From Cristatella mucedo (Eukaryota; Bryozoa; Phylactolaemata; Cristatellidae), in NCBI GenBank assembly GCA_009760855.2, contig WPIO01000114.1, forward strand, positions 949,001-1,013,000: a stretch of DNA of 64,000 bases, written 5' to 3'. Position 1 is the stretch's first letter; each line of letters starts with the position of its first letter. The notes beneath the pieces are model-generated. The model did not search any database, was not told where the DNA came from, and saw nothing but the letters and a program-made list of their open reading frames with translations. This document shows, piece after piece, positions 20,441-32,084 of this stretch. Made by a program: the position numbers and the translations under genes.

Positions 20441-21370
20441 ATTTACGTCCCAGCACCTTTCTAAATCTGTAATCAGGCCGCTGCTTGAGTAAGTGACACT
20501 AGACAAAGAGAAGTTAGGCAACTTCCGCCCAGCCGCCTGTCTACCGTTCAAATCGAAGGCGTTGGATCTGGCCTTGGCAGACCAGCTGAGCTCATATATT
20601 GAAAATGTAAACCTTGTTAGTAAGATACAGTCTTATTTTAGAGCTTATCACTCCAAAAAGTCTGCAATGTTTCAAGTGTAAATAGACCTGCTTAGGAACG
20701 TTGTCATAAGTATAATATCAACTTCTTTTGATTGATCTTTCGGGAGCTTTTGATAGCTGTCGATCACCTCTTGCTCCCTCTTGAGCACCTCTCATCTCGC
20801 CTTGGCATCGCTGGCACTGCAACTGCAATTGTTTAGTGTCTATCTCAGAGGGAAATTCAAGAGTACTGATGCGAATGGATGCAAATCATCCAAGGAACCT
20901 TAAGTATAAGGTACCTCACGGGTCTGTGCTTGGTCCCGTTCATTTCACGGCTTATATTCGCCCATGTAATTGCCAGGGACAACATACGCTTTCACATCTT
21001 AGCAGATGACACTCTGCCGTATCTTTCCTTTGATCGATTCCAGCCTGCTAACACTTCAAATTCTCTCAACTCCCTTGCTGCATGTATGATTAAATAAGTA
21101 TTTGATGACATTCGCACCAGGATGGCAGCAAACCTTCTTAAAGTTAATTACGATAAAACCAGCGTAATAGTTATTGGCAAACAAACTGTGATTCAGAAAT
21201 TGGATAGGCCAACGCTAAAAGAGTCTCCACCGGCATATCTGCTGCGGAATCCGCACAAAATCTGACTTTCACGTTCCAAAGTGCCACCTGACATTAGACT
21301 ACCCGTCAGCTCAACAGTCAAGTTTGCCTACTTTCAGCTACATAACATTTGCTAATAATTTAGCTTGCTT
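20441..21370 (+). mobile_element. L2-A LINE copy, RT domain, decayed
   Basis: Matches from the PLLKQ/NFRPAACLPF block (20480-20540) through LLLIDLSGAFD (about 20720), the HGSVLGPFHFT-like segment (20915-20945), ADDTLPYLSF (21002-21031) and the thumb to about 21370. Stops and frameshifts are frequent; the 3' end is missing. Confidence 0.8.
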
Positions 21371-21393
21371 ATAAAGGGATACCAACGATAACC

Positions 21394-21960
21394 TTGCAGC
21401 CATATTCCTCACTAATTGCAGCGGAAATTGGCCACTAAGTTCTTTTTTAAGAGAACCTAGTGCTCGACAGTGCAGCTAAGCAAACCGGAAGAATGTAATA
21501 TATTAACCTTAAAGTGCCAACAAGTACCTGATAATAATGCACCGCTTTAGGGGAATAACCACTGAAACAGAAATGAATGAAAATACTATTAATCATATTA
21601 ACGCAAAGTTTTCAGATAACTAACTAAGAAAAAAAACTAAGATTCGTTCAAACTTCATTCAATTTCGACCACTCTAGCGATAGAAGCCATTAAGCCATGA
21701 CAGCTCCTGATGAATACCAGTGCAAGAATAGTTAAAAGAAATCCCCAAATGTCAACATTGTTGCTGCCTTCTTTACGCACAGGAGCAGCTATCAATTTAT
21801 GTCTATCAAAGGATACGGAGCAAAATTCTATCTCTCACCAATAAGGCCTGCCGTTACTACTTTTTTATAGGCATAATTGAACTAGTGCATCAGTTTAAGC
21901 CTCCTCGTGTCCGCAGCTCTTTCATAGACATTATTAGCTGCTCCATTTAATGATTTTCAC
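21394..21960. mobile_element. L2-B remnants in both orientations
   Basis: 21394-21520 resembles the minus-strand L2-B thumb (CCTTGCAGCCATA...). 21790-21960 resembles the plus-strand GAGCAAAATTCT...ACCAATAAGGCC C-terminal block. Both are strongly decayed. Confidence 0.5.
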
Positions 21961-22675
21961 CGATTTAAACCTCGACCTTAGAGCGAAAGACACGACTAAG
22001 ATGACAAGGAGACCTTTGAGATTTCTACGTCAGGCAACTTATCTCGAACGGCATTGGTGTGGTCATTCGGTAAAAAGTCAGCCACTCCATATTGAATTCA
22101 AGCAGCTCGGATCTCTATTTCAACCCACCGTATTGCTGTGAGATGTTTCCTCATTTTTGAGAGCCTTAAGCAGCTCACCGAAAGCTGCTGATAAAAATGT
22201 CTCTCAACTGACCAATTATTGCTCGTCTAAATAAAATTGCAGTAACTTTTGGAAAGACGATGGTCTGACAGAATTTAAATGACAGCACGTCCCAAAGAAA
22301 ATATAGGTTTCTACCGTTAGAAGCCACTTTCTGTCAACTGGTAATTAGCCAAATAAAACTATTTCGACTCACACTGTAAAATAACCAGCTGTTATGTCCC
22401 CGGAAACGTAGTCTAAACGTTTGAACCCTTTCGGTACAATGTGCAGGTCAAATAAAAAGCAACTCCAGTGTATTTGAGGGAATTTCATGCAAACGCTCTA
22501 GGTGGTAAGAAGGTATTTCAGAGTTCCGATTTATGAAGTCAGCTATCGTCCAAAATATCTCTGAAGCGTAAGGACCCTCGTAATGTTGTAATCTAATTTG
22601 AGACGAACTATATTCAACTTACGACCACCCACCACAGCTACTCAAATAAATCACGAATCCTTATTGCCGTCTGGC
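21961..22675. other. Unassigned interval
   Basis: The small frame 21950-22141 has no recognisable domain; no repeats seen. Confidence 0.45.
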
Positions 22676-23693
22676 AAATAATAATAATAATGATAATATT
22701 AATGCATTTGCAAACGCACCCTCAGAGAACTCAATCTCTCTCTAAGCGCTTTACATTTCCTGCAAAGGGAATAGCAAATGAATGGTGAGTAACATCATGC
22801 TTGATAAACGAACACAATGAATGACATGGTTAGGGGTGACATGCATAGGGTCAGCATGCAAATGTGGTCAGTGGCAGCATGCACAGTGTCAGCACGCATA
22901 AGCACGTCAAGGAAGAATCACAGGGACCCACTAAATCCTGTCCTAAAAAGGTGTGTTTTTAAGTTCTTTTTAAATGTGGTCAGGTTAGGGAATGTTCTGA
23001 CGCCAGTCGGGAGAAAGTTCCAGGCTTTGGGAGCATACGAACTAAATGTACGGTCTCCAAATGAATTGAGGTTTGTACAAGGTATTTGTAGACTGTTGGA
23101 TTCCAAAAAGCAAGGGGTTTGACGCTTGGCCTGATGGTAGAGTATATCTGAGAGATAGGCTGGAGCTAAAGAATAAAGTGACCTAAAAGTCAGCGACAAA
23201 ATCTTGAAGTCAATCCGTTGCTTGACTGGTAGCCAGTGCAGGTCGGCGAAAAGCGGCGTAATGTGGCAACTGCGACGCTCACGACAGACAAACCTAGCTG
23301 CGGAGTTTAGCAACCGCTGCAATCGCCTGATTGCACATGCCGGTAGGCCAGTAAGCAGTGAGTTTCAGAATGCGAGACGGGATGTCACGAGGGCATGGGC
23401 CAACTTGGACGTGGTATCCTTATCTAAACAAGCTCGAATTTGAGCAATGTTGGGAAGCTGAAAATAGGCAGATTGGACTGTGGAGCTAATATGGTCGTCT
23501 AACGAGAGGTCGCTTTGTAACTTGACACCTAGATTTCGAGCTGATTTAACTGGAGATACGCTGGCAGAGCTAAGTTTGAGAGTCAGCCTTTACAATTTGT
23601 AAATCACACTGGGTTTGCCTATAACTAGTAAGCTAGCTTTATCATCGTTTAGTTCTAGAAAATTTGCTGCCATCTACGTACGGACGTCATCAA
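22676..23693 (-). mobile_element. L2-A LINE copy, 3' third (tandem unit 1)
   Basis: Minus strand: (AAT)n-rich tail, hairpin, 3' UTR, C-terminal domain (open at 22918-23322) and thumb. It is 5'-truncated at about 23693, where the tail of the next L2-A begins immediately. Confidence 0.9.
22918..23322 (-). pseudogene. L2-A C-terminal domain fragment (134 codons)
   Basis: Open from AARFVCRERRSCHITPLFAD through LHWLPVKQRIDFKILSLTF, LAPAYLSDILYHQAK and PKAWNFLPTGVRT to THLFRTGFSGSL. This is the standard C-terminal end of L2/CR1-type ORF2 proteins, with the KAWNxLP block near its end. The RT part of this copy is in other frames or absent. Confidence 0.85.
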
Positions 23694-24465
23694 TTAATAA
23701 TAATAATAATAATAATAATTCACTTGATAAAGCGCCCTCAGAGAACTTAATCTCTCTCTAGGCGCTTTACATTTGCTGTAAAGTGAAATGCCATTGAATG
23801 GAAAGTAAAATCATGCTTGAAAAAAATAAACGAAATGAATAATATGGTTAGGGCTGACATGCACAGGGTCAGCATGCAAGTGTGGTTAGTGGCAGCATAC
23901 ACAGTGTCAGCACGCATAAGCACATCAAGGACGAATCACAGGGACCCACTAAGTGCTGTCCTAAATAGGTGTGTTTTTAGGTTCCTTTTAAATGTGGTCA
24001 GGTCAGGGGATGTAATGACGCAGGTCGGGAGGGAGTTCCAGGCTTTGGGAGCATATGAACTAAATGCTTTTCTCCAGAGGATTTAAGGTTTCTATGAGGT
24101 ATTTCCAGAGGGTTGGATTCCGAAAAGCTGGTGGTACGATGCTTAGCTTGGTGGGGTAGTATATCTGACAGATAGGCTGGAGCCATAGAATGAAGGGACC
24201 TAAAAGTGAGGGACACAACCTTGAAGTCAACTCGTTGCTTGACTGGTAGCCAGTGCAGGTCGGCGAGAAGTGGAGTAATGGGGCAACTGCGACGCTCACG
24301 ACAGACAAGCCTAGCTGCAGAGTTTTGCACCAGCTGCAATCGCCTGATCGCACATGCTGGTAGGCCAGTAAGCAGTGAGTTGCAGAAGTCGAGACGGGAT
24401 GTCACGAATGCATGGACCAACTTGGACGTCGTATCTTTATCTAAACAAGCCCGAATTTTAGCAAT

Positions 24466-24759
24466 TCATGCAGCAAGTGTGCTGATAGAATTTGAGGTGC
24501 TCGAAGGTTGGGAGGGATCGAAGCAAAAGTACAACAGAGTGTCATCCGCAGTGAAGTGAAAGCCTCGATTGTGTTTGGCAATCACATCAGCAAGACGGAG
24601 AGTATGAACGATGAAAAGAACCGGACCTAGCACAGAGCCCTGAGGTACGCCGTATTTCAAAGGTACCTCGGATGGTCTTTGTCCATTGACGTCAATACTC
24701 AGGAGTCTCCCACCGAGATCAGACCTGAACCATTGCAGAGCAGTGCCAGTGATGCCCAT
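24466..24759 (-). pseudogene. L2-A RT catalytic segment
   Basis: Covers LQWFRSDLGGRLLSIDVNGQ, then [15 protein letters not shown] and FHFTADDTLLYFCFDPSQ. The catalytic box is TADD rather than YADD, so the aromatic residue before the ADD is lost. It ends after NSISTLAA at the end of the frame. Confidence 0.85.
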
Positions 24760-25583
24760 TCAAGATTAGAGGCAGCCTAGAAGAACTTTGTGATCGATAG
24801 TATCAAAAGCTGCCGAAAGATCGAGCAGAACAAGCAGAGAAACTCTACCCATGTCTGGATTGCTAAGTAGGTCGTTGTATATCCTATGCTATGCTGACTC
24901 TGTGGAGTTATTAGCCCTAAAGCCATACTGAAACTTACTAGCAAGGTGTGAGGTTGCGATATATGAGTTCAGCTGGTCCGCGGCGACCCGCTTAAGTGTC
25001 TTTGATAGGAATGCTAGAAGGGAGACCGGGCGGTAGTTGCTCAAGTTCTCTTGGTCTAGTGTCACTTTCTTGAGAAGAGGCCTGACTACTGCTTTTTTGA
25101 AAGGTGCTGGGACGTGACGTGAGGCTATTGACATATTAATGACGTTACTTATGCATGGCAGCAGCTGATCAATGCAACATAGAAGCCGACAGTGGGAATA
25201 TGGTCCAGAGGATTCGTGTCTTTTAATTTCGATATGAACATCAGGACGAGATCACTAATGACCTACTTAAATGTAGACGTTGAGGTGCAGCCTTGAATTG
25301 GAGAACAGCATTCTAGTGGGATGTTGTCATCGCAGGTATGGATTCCCTGATCTTATCTATCTTCAGCACAAAGAATCGAGAGAAGCGATTGGCTAGATCA
25401 TCACAAGGATCATCAGGTAAGGAGCGAATCTGATAGCGGTTGAGGAGATGGTTGATCGTCGACATCAGCATTCTTGGATTGTGCATCTGTGATTCAACAA
25501 TATTTTATAGAAGCTAGACTTGGCCTTTGCCAGGATTGATTGGTAAGTCCTACAGTAGTCTTTATATGGCTGTCAATGGACAG

Positions 25584-26453
25584 TCAGTCCTGATCTTCTG
25601 TATGCTTTTCAAGCTTTCGCTTAGTAGACCTGGCTAGTTTAATGTCCGCGGTAAACCTTAGGCCGTCTGGGCGAGGGCGCATGGTGGGCTTTGTCAGAGA
25701 TGCAAAGTCGTCGAGGGCGTCAGCTAGTGTCATGTTGTAGCTATCGTCCAATGATGACAGATCGGAGGGAGGACTGAGCAGCAGAGGTGAAGCAGATATT
25801 CTCGCCCGGACAGCATCGATGTCAAGGGTCTTGAGGTTTCGCGATTCTCGGGTTACTTTAGAGGAGGAGGTGGGTACACATTGTAGATTGAATGGGATCT
25901 GCGTGTGGTCAGATAACCAGAATTTGGTAGTAATTGGTGATGAAAAAGTCCAGTTGTATGTGAAAGTCTGGTCGAGCGTGTGACCCTTGATGTGAGTAGG
26001 GCCATGCTCATGAGCCACAAGAGACAATGAGTCAGTCAATGCACGAAATTTGGTGCTGACAGCCTCAGATAAATTATCAAAGTGAACGGTAAAATCATTC
26101 ATAACGTTGAGGGATCGATTTCTCGTACACATAATTGAAATGATATCTGAGAAATCTGAGATGAAGGAGGATTTGGTACCTGTTGGGCGAGCGACTACTG
26201 CCACTATCGGTAGCGTCTTTTCGGATGAGACCAAGACAATCGATTCAAAAGACTGTTTCGAGGGTACAGCAAATGGCTTGAAGTTGAATTTCGAGCACAC
26301 GATAATAGCAACTTCCCCTCGAGTTTCAATTGATCTGATTGATAATTGTAAAGACGGTGCCTCTAACCACGGATAGCCTGTGATAGATGGGGCATCGCCA
26401 CCTGCATGTGTGCCGATAATAGAAGGGACATGATAGGAATACAGAAAGCCCAT
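25584..26453 (-). pseudogene. L2-A APE-type endonuclease and linker (289 codons)
   Basis: Longest open frame of the window. It begins within the apurinic-type endonuclease: the RGEVAIIVCSKFNFK strand, then VARPTGTKSSFISDF, NDFTVHFD (GDFNIHF in other copies) at about residues 116-123, HGPTHIKGHTLDQTFTY and the terminal FWLSDHTQI block with the catalytic-type SDH. It continues into the linker (RSTKRKLEKH). The family enzyme nicks the target to prime reverse transcription. The N-terminal ALTETWL segment is missing here and G is changed to N in the GDFN motif, so it is not functional. Confidence 0.85.
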
Positions 26454-26654
26454 ACCCTATTCAAACTAGTCCATATCGTTAACGTAAGGTAGCTTAAACA
26501 GTAACCACAGAAAGCAAGCCTTAGTGTACAAAAAACGTCAACCTTAATTGACAGACTTAATATGTCAAGACGTAAGGCAGATCTGGTCAATCAGTTTTAA
26601 AATTGGGATCTTTTAGCCTCCTAATCAGAAATCGTGACTTAACCAGCAAAGCCT

Positions 26655-26712
26655 TTTAATCCAGCTACACGCTTAGGGTGTCCTATGAGCAGCAGTTCGT
26701 CCGCCACATTGA
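26655..26712 (-). mobile_element. L2-B internal fragment
   Basis: Nearly identical to the reverse complement of 8475-8530 ([17 protein letters not shown] region). A 58-bp internal piece without a tail suggests deletion around an older copy. Confidence 0.8.
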
Positions 26713-28259
26713 ATATTGTCAAGCTACACACGCAGTTCCTCACTCAGAAGGTTACTCGAGGGCTACTAATTATCGCATGACTCTCTACTGGTACTGGTCC
26801 TGCAGACACCTTCATTAGAACGAGAGCAAAGCCCAAAAGCTGCTTTTCCAGAATTAGAGCAGCCGGCTACTGCTTTAAATGGCTATTAGTCTGTCACAGG
26901 AAGGAAACGAGCACTTTGTTTATCAAATTGTCAGATCTTCAGATCAAATCTTCAAGTTCATCGCAAGTCATCGAACCAGACCACGTTACCTACAGCCGGT
27001 TCCAACTTTCATTTAATATAATATACACTGGTGAATGAAGCCTTTTTGGGTATATTTATTTTTCCACGTACAGCTTCAGCTACCGCTTTTACCTTGCTAC
27101 TGAGGTCATCTCATTATTTTTAACCTCGTCACAACGATAAGCGTCATGGGCACATGCCTTCAATCTTTATTCGCACACCCGAGCTCCAGATTTGAAGTAG
27201 TCCCAGCCCTATTAGTCAAACTTTGCTTATACCTAATCTTTGGTCAATATATTATTAGCCTTTGCTTCAGATATTAGGATATCTCAGCTTGAAATTTTAC
27301 GCATCTCTTATCGCAGCAAAGCATTAACGTTGCAAGGCTCAGAGCGTGGCGGAAATGCCGAGATCTCATTTTACTGCGAGAAATTGACTGCTTTAATTGG
27401 CCACAATTCCAAAGCAACCGAGAAACATCTGTGTGCCATACTAGCCATAGTGCACTGCAGACTTCAAAGCCAAAAGCTTGAATATATGGAATTCCAAAAC
27501 ATTATAGATCAGCCAAATCTTGCATTGAGCTGTAAAAGGCACGTAGTAAAAGATTAAGACATAGTTGGTTCTCAATGGTTGTAATTCAGGAACTGCGTAT
27601 GATCTTAGCACCAGTGAAAATCTAACCTCTGTAGGCACACTTTCTGTTCACTAAACCAGAGGATAGTCTGAGCATTATTTCGCAAATTGATACAAGGCAC
27701 TGCGAGTCAAACAGGGCTCAGCGTCTGCAACTCCTTTTAAAGCTAATTGGCTTCAAATTTTCAGCCAGCCTCAAGGAGTACTGGTCTCCGAGCCCTTTAG
27801 GCGATGCCCTTGAGCGTTCTGCTGGACTGTCTAACTGCTTGGGGAAGCAACTTTTCAAGGCTAAGCATTCACCCAGTGGCCGAGGAGCTGCACATTAAAG
27901 CCTCAGATTGAGCTTGCTCTTGCAATAGATAGCTTGAGTCACTAATGATATCTATTTTACAGACCAGCATAATCAGCCGCCAGAACTAAGCGTAGGAGGA
28001 GTAAGCGAAGCCAAACAGCGATCCTTGCTGTCAATTCCAAGGTGAGTCACATGCAACGTTCTTGTGAACTTCGCCTCCACAAACGCCAGGGCAGTCAGAA
28101 AGCGTTCCTATAAAGCTTTCAACAAATCGCATAAAATCTATTCCGGCACTTTGCCACGAGAGCCAGTTCTCCGTGAAGCAGCTCTGGTGAAGTGTCAATT
28201 GTCTCGTCCTCATTGCTCACTTCGGTTTTACTGCGGTAGGTACAGAATTGCCTTTTCTG
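26713..28259. other. Unassigned interval
   Basis: Small frames (27240-27557 plus, 28064-28290 plus) lack recognisable domains. No repeat structure noticed. Confidence 0.4.
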
Positions 28260-28473
28260 CGAGCCAATCGCTCCAAAGAGTCAGCCTTGCCCCGGCTGGA
28301 CATCGACCTACTCAGGAATGCAGCATAGGCAGAGTATCACTGCTTGATTTGCTCGATCTTTCGTCAGCGTTTGATAACATCGATCACCAAGCCATTCTTG
28401 AGCGCCTCCATTATAGCCTGTGCAATACTAGCTATGCATTGCAATGGTTCGGCTCCTATCTCAGTGGAAGACT
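28260..28473 (+). mobile_element. L2-A LINE copy, 5' piece (split)
   Basis: RT palm: GRVSLLDLLDLSSAFDNIDHQ, then YALQWFGSYLSGR, ending at CAGTGGAAGACTT, where an opposite L2-A tail begins. It continues at 29264. Confidence 0.85.
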
Positions 28474-29263
28474 TAATAATAATAATAATAATATTGCACT
28501 TGATAAAGCGCCCTCAGAGAACTTAATCTCTTTCTAGGCGCTTTACATTTGCTGCAAAGTGATACGCAATAGAATAGTAAGTAAAATCAGCTTGAAAAAC
28601 AAGCAAAATGAATAACATGGTTAGGGGTTACATGCACTGGGTCAGCATGCAAATGTGGTTAGTGGCAGCATGAACAGTGTCAGCACGCATAAGCACATCG
28701 AGGACGAATCACAAGGACCCACTAAATGATGTCCTAAATAGGTATTTTTTTAAGTTTCTTTTAAATGTGGTCAGGTCAGGGGATGTTCTGATGCAGGTCG
28801 GGAGGGAGTTCCAGGCTGTGGGAGCATACGAGCTAAATGCACGGTCTCCAAAGGATTTAAGGTTTGTAAGAGGTATTTCTAGACTGTTGGATTCCGAAAA
28901 GCGAGTGGTACGATGCTTTGCCTGATGGGGTAGTATATCTGAAAGATAAGCTGGAGCCATAGAATGAAGAGACCTAAAAGTGAGCGACAAAACCTTGAAG
29001 TCAATCCGTTGCTTGACTGGTAACCAGTGCAGGTCGGCGAGAAGTGGAGTAATGTGGCAACTGCGACGCTCACGACAGACAAGCCTAGCTGCAGAGTTTT
29101 GCACCAGCTGCAATCGCCTGATCGCACATGCTGGTAGGCCAGTAAGCAGTGAGTTGCAGAAGTCGAGACGAGATGTCACGAATGCATGGACCAACTTGGA
29201 CGTGGTATCCTTATCTAAACTAGCCCTAATTTTAGCAATGTTATGAAGCTGAAAATAGGCATT
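28474..29263 (-). mobile_element. L2-A LINE copy nested in another L2-A
   Basis: Minus strand: (AAT)n (28474-28492), clean hairpin, 3' UTR and an open C-terminal domain (28709-29194). 5'-truncated in the thumb (LHNIAKIR region). Plus-strand L2-A flanks both ends and is collinear across the gap. Confidence 0.9.
28709..29194 (-). pseudogene. L2-A C-terminal domain, best preserved (161 codons)
   Basis: Uninterrupted from VHAFVTSRLDFCNSLLTGLP through QLVQNSAARLVCRERRSCHI, LADLHWLPVKQRIDF, HSMAPAYLSDILPHQAK and PTAWNSLPTCIRTSPDL to the C-terminus KKYLFRTSFSGSL and stop. It serves as the reference for the other copies in the window. The RT is absent because of 5' truncation. Confidence 0.9.
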
Positions 29264-30485
29264 AATGTGAATTGAAAAAAATCATCTTAGGGACCTCTGA
29301 AAAAAGGGGTAATTCAGGGCTCCATGCTAGGTTCTGATCTTTTCCCGGTTTAGAATCTTCCTCTAGATGAGGTTATTGCCAAGCACAATCCAGGCATTCA
29401 CTTCTATGCGGATGACACTCAGTTGTACCTTTCCTTTGATCCCTCTCAACAGTCCAACACGTCAAATTCTCTCAAATCTCTCGCTGTAAGTATTGCGGAC
29501 ATTGGCACATGGATAGCAGAAAGATTCTTTTAAGTTGATTACGATAAAGCCGACTTACTTGCTCTGGGAAAACCAAGTGTGATTCAGAAACTGGAAAAGC
29601 TAACGCTCAAAATCGGCTCTGCCAGCATATTTCCTGTTGAATATGCACGCAACCTAAGTGTCAGTTCCAAAGTGAGCTTTCGTTAGACGACCACATCAGC
29701 TCCATAGTCATATCTGCCGACTTTTAACTACAAAACATCACTATTATTTGGACTTGTTTAGGCAGGGATTGGTCGTCTAAGTTAAAACTTGCATTTGTGT
29801 CATCTTGTCTTGGCTTCTGCAACTTACTGCTTGCTGGTCTACAGACCTATGCAATCCGGCGCTTACAGCTGGTGCAAAACTCTGCAGATAGGCGATCAGC
29901 AATGGCGAGCTTCACAGTTGCCATATCACACCACTTTTCGTCGACCTGGACTGGCTCCCGTTTAAGCGATGCATTGACTTTATAATGTTTTTTCATTCAC
30001 TTTTAGGTCCCTTCATTATTTGGCTCCAGCCTACCGATCATATTTACAGCCCCACCATGCTAAGCATTGTACCACAAGCTTTTCGGAAACTACTTATTTA
30101 CCTACACCTCGTACAAACATGAAATCCTTTTTGGAGACAGTGCCTTTACGTCGTATGCCTGCAAAGCCTGAACTCACTCCCAACTTGCGTCGCGCCATAT
30201 CCAGAGTTGAAAACATTTCAAAAGAAACAAAAAATGAACCTATTTATCATAGCACTTAGTGGGTCCCCGTAATTCGTTCTTTATATGCCTCTGCGTACTG
30301 ACACTGTGCACACTGCCTGCCACCAACCATACCTGCATACTGACCATGCCCATGTCACCCCTAACCATGTTATTCTTGTTATTTATTGAGCTTGCTAAAG
30401 CTGGCCATTCGAAGGAGTTTATTTTGCACAAGTGTACGGCGTCCAGATTGAGTTCTCTGAGGGTGCTTTATCAAGTGTATATCAA
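29264..30485 (+). mobile_element. L2-A LINE copy, 3' piece after the nested insertion
   Basis: Resumes at TTAATGTGAATTGAAAAAAATC (IDVN..K.S), then the [15 protein letters not shown] segment at 29401-29445, thumb, C-terminal domain (29797-30259 with frame changes), 3' UTR and GAGTTCTCTGAGGGTGC near 30450. Confidence 0.85.
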
Positions 30486-30769
30486 CTATATTTATTATCA
30501 CTTTTGTCACTTGCCGGCTGGTGGCCTGGCTGACTCAATGCTACTTCAGGCAACACAGGCATGTACACATACACGCACATAAATGCATGCACGAACACAA
30601 GTATTCACGCATGCACTCACGAACGAACACACTAGCAGAGTAAATACTGTCTTTAATCGGTTTACTAGGAGAAAGTTTGAGGAAAACGTCAGCATGGATC
30701 ATTAAATTACTTTCAAAACTTAGCGAATTACCGAGTAGCTCAATAAATGCTGCAGTAGGCTATTGTATT

Positions 30770-30820
30770 GTATTGTCATGTATTGTATTGTATTGTATTG
30801 TATTGTTATATTGTATTGTC
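30770..30820. repeat. (TATTG)n pentanucleotide repeat
   Basis: About nine imperfect TATTG/TGTAT units ending exactly at the 5' junction of an L2-B copy. Confidence 0.9.
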
Positions 30821-31985
30821 CCTCAAGGGTCTGTACTTGGTCCCTTGCTGTTCTCCATTTATACGCAACCTCTGGGAAAAGTGATTAAGGCCCATGGAAC
30901 AGGATATCACTTCTATGCTGACGATACTCAGTTGTATTTGTCATTTAAACCGTCGGAATCTGCTGCAGCAACTGAGAAACTGAATGCTTGCCTTACCGAT
31001 ATTCGATCCTGGATGTCGAAAAACTTCCTGAAATTAAATGACGATAAAATCGAACTGCTTCTCATAGGATACCCTAAGCGTGTGGCTGGATTAAAAGGCT
31101 TTGCTGTTCTAATAGGTGATGCTATTGTGCGACCTTCACTACGTGCTCGTAATCTAGGTGTCGTGTTTGGCAGCTGCCTCAATTTCAAAAAGCTTCATTC
31201 AGAAGACTGCCTCTACAGCTAGCCATCACATCCGATCCCTATCCAAGATTAGAAGCTGTCTCCCACAGTGGCTTGTAAAAAATTTAACTAGCTCTTTAGT
31301 TCTGTCTCGGCTTGATTATTGTAATTCCCTTTGAGCTGAGCTACTAAAGAAAGCTATTATGCCACTACAGCGGACTATGAATATGGCTGCAAGGCTGGTC
31401 TTCAAGTCCCAGCGGTTTGAGCACGTGTCACCTTTGCTGAAAGAGGTAGGATGGTTGCCGGTTGAGCAAAGGATGCAGAGCAAAGGATGCAGAGCAAAGT
31501 TCTTATGCTGACCCACAAGGCCCACCACGGTTTGGCTCCTTCGTACCTAGCTGAACTGCTGCATCCGTTTCAGACTGTTCGCGCCCTCAGGTCCTGTGTG
31601 GACAATAAATTAGCTGTCCCATTCCTCCGCTTAAAGACAGTTGGCGACAGAAGCTTTAGGTCTGCAGGTCCTAGACTGTGGAACTCGCTTCCACAATTCT
31701 TACGCAAAGACATCTACTCTCCAACTGCCGACTATGGCACATCTTTTACAGCGGTCCTGAACTGCTACTTCTATGCTACTCACTACCTCAACTGCTCTCC
31801 TAACTCTGCTATGCTTCCCACTTTCTCTTTGTTGCGTGAGACGAAGTCTGTTGGCTACCGAATGCGTACCGAAAGCCGCTTAGGCTGTGAGTGCACTATA
31901 CAAAACTCACCTGCCTAACTCCCACATGGTCTTTATGACTTTGTGGAGTTACTGACGGAGATACATTACATTACATTACATTGTA
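30821..31985 (+). mobile_element. L2-B LINE copy, RT to tail
   Basis: 5'-truncated inside the VPQGSVLGP motif (CCCTCAAGGGTCTGTACTTGG), directly behind (TATTG)n. It includes YADD, the C-terminal domain and the complete 3' end TTATGACTTTGTGGAGTTAC, finishing in (ATTAC)n at about 31966-31985. It is collinear and well conserved with 8016-10761. Confidence 0.9.
30833..31918 (+). pseudogene. L2-B ORF2 3' portion, frameshifted
   Basis: The first frame (to 31222) holds [20 protein letters not shown], then [14 protein letters not shown] and [15 protein letters not shown] frameshift near 31190 breaks it, and a second open part (31487-31918) holds LTHKAHHGLAPSYLAELLH, LWNSLPQFL and the family tail ending in NSPA with its natural stop. 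A short duplication of ATGCAGAGCAAAGG occurs near 31473-31496. Both RT aspartates are present but the copy lacks endonuclease and fingers. Confidence 0.85.
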
Positions 31986-32084
31986 CAGGAGTGATGCACA
32001 CCTGCAGTAAATCTGTGCAGGAACCACTAGGTTGCTGCAGACAATGATCATGGGCTACCTCTTTTGCGTCTTCACTATAAGTAT

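Larger units (their letters stand above)
23694..26480 (-). mobile_element. L2-A LINE copy, long (endonuclease to tail; tandem unit 2)
   Basis: One of the two most complete L2-A copies. On the minus strand, from its 3' end, it has (AAT)n (23695-23720), hairpin, 3' UTR, C-terminal domain, RT ([16 protein letters not shown] and TADDTLLYFCFD in 24466-24759), fingers (24889-25134), linker and most of the endonuclease (25584-26453). The frame is broken in several places and the 5' UTR/ORF1 is not seen. Confidence 0.9.

Noticed and set aside
22817-23122. Recurrent frames with VRGDMHRVSMQ
   Set aside because: Antisense reading of the L2-A 3' UTR.
23204-23443. Plus-strand frames such as SIRCLTGSQCRSAKSGVMWQ found at several places
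   Set aside because: They recur because they are antisense to the conserved L2-A C-terminal domain.
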